From Mycolicibacterium aubagnense (lineage in GTDB: Bacteria; Actinomycetota; Actinomycetes; Mycobacteriales; Mycobacteriaceae): DNA of 64,000 nt. The notes below the pieces were generated by a model. The model had not been told where the DNA came from. It made no database searches and saw only the letters and a list, made by a program, of their open reading frames with translations. Position 1 is the first letter of the stretch; every line of letters begins with the position of its first letter. Of the stretch, positions 60,350 through 64,000 are shown in pieces. A program made the position numbers and the translations under genes. The stretch spans positions 3,720,001-3,784,000 of the forward strand of contig NZ_AP022577.1 in NCBI RefSeq assembly GCF_010730955.1, written 5' to 3'.

Positions 60350-61239
60350 ATACGCACCTCGTTACGCTCTCAGTAGCGAAATTGCCAGATGTCAACCCGC
60401 CCGGCGCGGTGCCCAGGCTGGGGGCTACTGCTGCGCGCAGGATTGCGGGTATCGAGGAGCCCGCGGATGCATCGATCGGTCATGGCGTGCGGGTTCACCA
60501 CGCTAGCCACATTGGCCCGCAAGTTCAGCATATTTTTGGCCCTGCTTCCGATGAATCCTCAATTCAACGTGTCACTAGCCTCGGACGCCGGTCCATCAGC
60601 CTCGTATGTGCCTCGGCATGTCGCCGATGCTACGTCCACAGGCCATGTTCAGGAAGCGGTTTTGGAGAAACTGTTTACCAGGACGTCAGTATCTGCTTTG
60701 TGTCGTGTGCCGCTTAGCTCGACGAAGTATCTCAACCGACTGCGAGTGCTGAGCCGTTTGCGCTACTGCCCCATCAACATCGCAGACATCGAAGTGTATG
60801 ACCCCCCGGAAACTTCCGTGTGCGCCAAAACGGCTACTGGCCAACAGGTTTCGAAACCTGCAACCGATGGACATCTTCGAGCTGTGAAGCGTGCTTGACC
60901 AGGATTGATCACCGGGTACCACAACGGCTCCCGGCATTGCTCGGCGTTTGTGCGCCCTGCTCGTGGGAGTTCGCAGGGCCACGGTGATTACGCGTGGGGA
61001 TGGATCGTGTCCATCGATGCGCGGGCGCCGGGGAGGTCGAAGGCCGTCGACGACCCACTGGGATCCGGTGCAAGGCAGCCTGTCCAGACTACGATCAGGC
61101 GGAAGAAAGCAACCTATCGCCCGTTGAGCTTCTTCGGTATGTCACGAAGAGCATTCGGCCTGAAGATCAAGTGCGCAATAGTCGAAGCGATTCACGCAAT
61201 ACTAAGCGATCCAGGCAACCCTGAGCTACCATCTGTTAG
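60350..61239. other. 890-base region without a recognised gene
   Basis: No frame here resembles a known family. The longest are 169 codons (60389-60898, plus) and 98 codons (60982-60686, minus), both with uneven codon choice. The region could be a decayed gene of the island or a long regulatory gap before the Wzy-like gene. Confidence 0.35.
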
Positions 61240-62643
61240 ATGCAGATGGTCGTTGTCGTCGCTTTTATTGCGTTCTTTGTGACGATCGCGGTTCTGCGCG
61301 CACCGCAATGGTGGATAAGTGCAGTCATCATCGTGACTTTCTTGAGTTTTCCGTCGTTCATTCCGTCGCAGGTACGTATTCTCGGTTTCGGTATATATTT
61401 GCATGAGATTCCGTTGATAATTACTGCGTTCTATCTATTGATCCGCCGACGTGCAAATCGCAATACGGACCTGTGCGCTGCGAGCATAATCGTAGTCACC
61501 ACCATCGGTATCGTCCACGGATTATGGAATGGTCATGCGGTACCGACCACAATGAACGATGCCCGAAGTATTCTCACGATGACGTTGTATATATTCATCG
61601 TCGGCCGGATTGAGTCAACCGTTGAAGTGAATGCAGCGCTCCGTGCCGTGAAGATAACCTTATGGGCGTCATTCGTTCTCATTCTGCTCAGCACGTGGAA
61701 CGTCGTGAACCTCAACGCGCGCACCGAGGACGCGGCGCTATTTGGCGAGACGGTGCACGCCAGAGCTGATGTGGAGCGAGTGCTTGGGCCGACAACGCAT
61801 CTAGCGAGCGCCACTCTCGCTATTGTGATCGCATTGTGGGCGATACGGCCCGATTTGACTAGGCGGACAATTGGCTATTTAGTTCCCGCGTTGGGAATTA
61901 CAGCTATCGGATTCTCGCGAAACGCTGTCGTCCTCGTTGGAGCCACACTACTGCTGACGCCGCTGTTTTATCGGACCGACGCTACTGAGGACCGCCGGCA
62001 CACTCGTAGCGGAATATCGCGCGCAATGTTTATCGCCGTCGGCGGGATCGCCGCATTCGAGCTAGTGGGAGTGTTTTTGTCGACGACTGCCGGTATTCCA
62101 GGGCTGAACTATCTCGGCTCGGTCTACACCGCGTATTCGACCCGAGTGCTCGAGGGATTTAGCAGCAGCGCTCAACAGTTCGACTACTCATTGCTGTACC
62201 GGCAGAGCGAAGTGAAGTGGCTGAAAACTGGGATTCTGGGGCATGAAGTATTTGGTAACGGTTTCGGCTTTCTCTACCGCCCTCCTGTGGGCAAGGGATT
62301 CACGGCGACTTCGGGGACGTACTATGCTCACCAGTTCTATTGGTGGGCCGTGGCGAAGGTCGGCTGGTTAGGCCTGTGTGCGTACATGATCACATTCGTC
62401 ACTCCCGTTATGCACGCGATCTTTGGGCGCGGCGGATTTGCACTGCGATCAGCGGCGGCAGCGGCCATAGTCGGATATCTGGTGACGATGGTGGCAACCC
62501 CGATTCCCGAGGATGCCTTCGGAGCGCCGGCGTTTGGCATCTTGCTCGGAATCGCGCTGCTTGTTCGAGCGCCGCAGACTACGAACGGTATGGACAACTT
62601 TGGCATCAGTGAGGCCAAATTGGGCTCACGTCCGAACGCATGA
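61240..62643 (+). CDS. O-antigen ligase/polymerase-like membrane protein (Wzy-like)
   Basis: A 467-residue membrane protein with about 11 hydrophobic segments. A large outer loop between late helices carries GHEVFGNGFGFLYRPPVG and GTYYAHQFYWWAVAKVGWLG. The G-x-G-x-G...H-x-F-x-x-W-x-x-x-x-x-G-W-x-G pattern is that of Wzy_C proteins (O-antigen ligases and Wzy polymerases). It would join or polymerise lipid-linked oligosaccharides outside the membrane, the partner step to the Wzx-like flippase at 44298-45869. The start is ATG 61240. It is followed 132 bases later by a methyltransferase gene on the same strand. Confidence 0.82.
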   Translation: MQMVVVVAFIAFFVTIAVLRAPQWWISAVIIVTFLSFPSFIPSQVRILGFGIYLHEIPLIITAFYLLIRRRANRNTDLCAASIIVVTTIGIVHGLWNGHAVPTTMNDARSILTMTLYIFIVGRIESTVEVNAALRAVKITLWASFVLILLSTWNVVNLNARTEDAALFGETVHARADVERVLGPTTHLASATLAIVIALWAIRPDLTRRTIGYLVPALGITAIGFSRNAVVLVGATLLLTPLFYRTDATEDRRHTRSGISRAMFIAVGGIAAFELVGVFLSTTAGIPGLNYLGSVYTAYSTRVLEGFSSSAQQFDYSLLYRQSEVKWLKTGILGHEVFGNGFGFLYRPPVGKGFTATSGTYYAHQFYWWAVAKVGWLGLCAYMITFVTPVMHAIFGRGGFALRSAAAAAIVGYLVTMVATPIPEDAFGAPAFGILLGIALLVRAPQTTNGMDNFGISEAKLGSRPNA

Positions 62644-62775
62644 GAGCGTAGATTCGCCATCCGTCAATTTGATTGGTGCGCCGCTCCGGATGTGGTTTGA
62701 TTCGACAGTAGCTGACCCTGGGTTTGCAGGCCAGTGCCGGGCTGACGCAGTCGCTTATTCGCAGAAGGGATCGCC

Positions 62776-63741
62776 GTGTGCAAACTGACGCAAGCTGTAG
62801 CGCCAATGATCGATTTCATCTTCTTGCCGATTGTCCTCGTCGCCTCGTTGGCACTGAAGCTTGTGCGCCGTTTCGGAGTTGAGCGATTGCCGCGAACGCG
62901 GTGGCTATTTAGGGCAGTGGGAATATTCCCAATTCGCAATCATTACTATGAGCCGCTGTTCGACAGCACTGCTTTGACGCGGCCATTGGAAGAAGACCGT
63001 GTGCTTCCTGGGCTCGACCTAAACATCGGCCAGCAGTTGGATCTGCTCGAAAAGTTGTCGTATGGTGCTGAGTTGCTCGCATTTCCGATGGACCGCCAGT
63101 CTGAGACGGGTTTCTATTACGACAACCACGTGTTCGGCCCCGGTGATGCTGAATTTCTCTACAACATGATCCGGTACGCTAAACCCAAGCGGATCATTGA
63201 AATTGGAAGCGGTCAATCAACTCTAATGGCGCGCAACGCCATCGCGGCCAATCGAACCGAGGCAGTTGAATATTCGTGCCGTCATGTCTGCATTGAGCCG
63301 TATGAGGCGGCGTGGTTGAGCGAATTGAATGTGGAACTCATTCGCACTCCAGTGGAACAAATCGACCTCGCAGTTTTCGGAGAACTCGAGAAGAACGATA
63401 TTTTGTTCATTGATTCATCGCATATGATCCGACCGCAAGGCGACGTCTTATTCGAATATCTGCAAATACTGCCAATCCTCAAGTCGGGTGTGTATGTGCA
63501 CATTCACGATATCCGAACGCCTAAGGATTACCAGGATGGGTGGCTCAGCCGTGAAGTGCGATTCTGGAACGAGCAGTATCTGGTAGAGGCGTTCCTCAGC
63601 TTCAATGACCAGTACCACATCATCGCAGCCCTAAATTTCTTGAAGCACCATTACCCGCGGGAGCTTTCCAGTTCCTGCCCCGTATTTGGCCAGCGGGCCG
63701 ATCATTGGGAACCGGGTTCCTTGTGGATTCGCCGGTCCTGA
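62776..63741 (+). CDS. Class I SAM-dependent methyltransferase (Methyltransf_24-like)
   Basis: A 321-residue protein. An N-terminal hydrophobic helix (IDFIFLPIVLVASLALKLV, about 12-30) may anchor it to the membrane. The catalytic fold has FYYDNHVFGPGDAEFLYNMI, motif I RIIEIGSGQSTLMARNAIAA, CIEPYEAAWL, then ILFIDSSHMIRPQGDVLFEY and YVHIHDIRTPKDY. That pattern is typical of Methyltransf_24 proteins, which often sit beside glycosyltransferases. AAGGGA six bases upstream supports GTG 62776. The remaining 259 bases to the window end hold no clear gene. Confidence 0.83.
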   Translation: MCKLTQAVAPMIDFIFLPIVLVASLALKLVRRFGVERLPRTRWLFRAVGIFPIRNHYYEPLFDSTALTRPLEEDRVLPGLDLNIGQQLDLLEKLSYGAELLAFPMDRQSETGFYYDNHVFGPGDAEFLYNMIRYAKPKRIIEIGSGQSTLMARNAIAANRTEAVEYSCRHVCIEPYEAAWLSELNVELIRTPVEQIDLAVFGELEKNDILFIDSSHMIRPQGDVLFEYLQILPILKSGVYVHIHDIRTPKDYQDGWLSREVRFWNEQYLVEAFLSFNDQYHIIAALNFLKHHYPRELSSSCPVFGQRADHWEPGSLWIRRS

Positions 63742-64000
63742 ACAACCTTTGTTGTGTGCTGGGAGTCGCGCACAGTCTGCCATGACACCCTCGGGGAATC
63801 TCTTCTGCGAATGCGCCAATCGTTTGTGTTGACTAACTCCATAGATCTGCGGTTTCACCGAACGTCGCAGCGGCTCCGGATTGGCAGCTTTCGACTGTTC
63901 GACGTCTGTACAGCCCAATAAGCCTTCGGCGGCCCTGCTTTTGATTTGGCGTGAATCCTTCAACCTGACGAAGGTCAGTTGCCGGTAGTGGCGATTGATG

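Noticed and set aside
63631..63963. 110-codon minus-strand frame near the window end
   Set aside because: It overlaps the 3' end of the methyltransferase gene by 111 bases and shows no domain or ribosome site.

Overview
The window is high-GC actinobacterial DNA, most likely from a rapidly growing Mycobacterium (Mycolicibacterium). The best anchor is a block matching the M. tuberculosis Rv0241c-Rv0244c neighbourhood: htdX, fabG4, fadA2 and fadE5. F420-type luciferase-like oxidoreductase, PHA-synthase-like and VIT1-like genes fit the same group. The species cannot be named from the sequence alone.

Layout. (1) 1-2.3 kb: a FecBCD-type iron-siderophore or cobalamin ABC importer, cut by the window edge. 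(2) 2.4-6.1 kb: fabG4-htdX divergent from fadA2. (3) 6.2-18.2 kb: an accessory block between fadA2 and fadE5. It holds an alpha/beta hydrolase with a divergent TetR, DUF488 and TDT genes, an F420-type oxidoreductase, a VIT1-like transporter, a small HTH protein between two matching hairpins, a fadD-phaC-phaZ-like operon with a divergent PucR-type regulator, and a DUF559/AbiEi-like gene between short repeats. (4) 18.4-21.6 kb: fadE5 and a dihydrodipicolinate-reductase-like enzyme. fadE5 and the fabG4/fadA2 intergenic region share a TTAC-N6-GTAA operator-like palindrome. (5) 21.6-39.4 kb, minus strand: a giant secreted collagen-like protein gene followed by a membrane GT-C glycosyltransferase with TPRs and a GT2 glycosyltransferase with TPRs. 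(6) 39.8-63.7 kb: a lower-GC surface-glycan island. It holds RmlA, a LMW tyrosine phosphatase, a Wzx-like flippase, a Wzy-like polymerase/ligase, five intact or frameshifted glycosyltransferases, five methyltransferases, a 2OG-Fe(II) oxygenase, an acyltransferase and a sulfotransferase-like protein.

The collagen-like gene is the main feature. Its 5' part encodes a signal peptide, a Pro-rich stalk and Gly-X-Y triplets. It is split by a 1426-bp IS1081-like (IS256 family) element with a perfect 8-bp target duplication. Removing the element and one duplication, and restoring 11 bases lost at seven indels, gives exactly 4304 codons: signal and stalk, 1360 triplets and an 86-residue C-terminal domain with four Cys. 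A second copy of the IS, in opposite orientation, lies at 56.7-58.1 kb with its own 8-bp duplication.

How the parts may work together (inference): the triplets are rich in Thr (GAT, GTT, GDT), the two genes downstream encode TPR-linked glycosyltransferases, and the island could supply and decorate activated sugars. The locus may therefore make a very long glycosylated surface fibre and/or a Wzx/Wzy-type polysaccharide. Many frame breaks are single-base losses in runs of two to four identical bases, so part of the apparent gene decay may be sequencing error.
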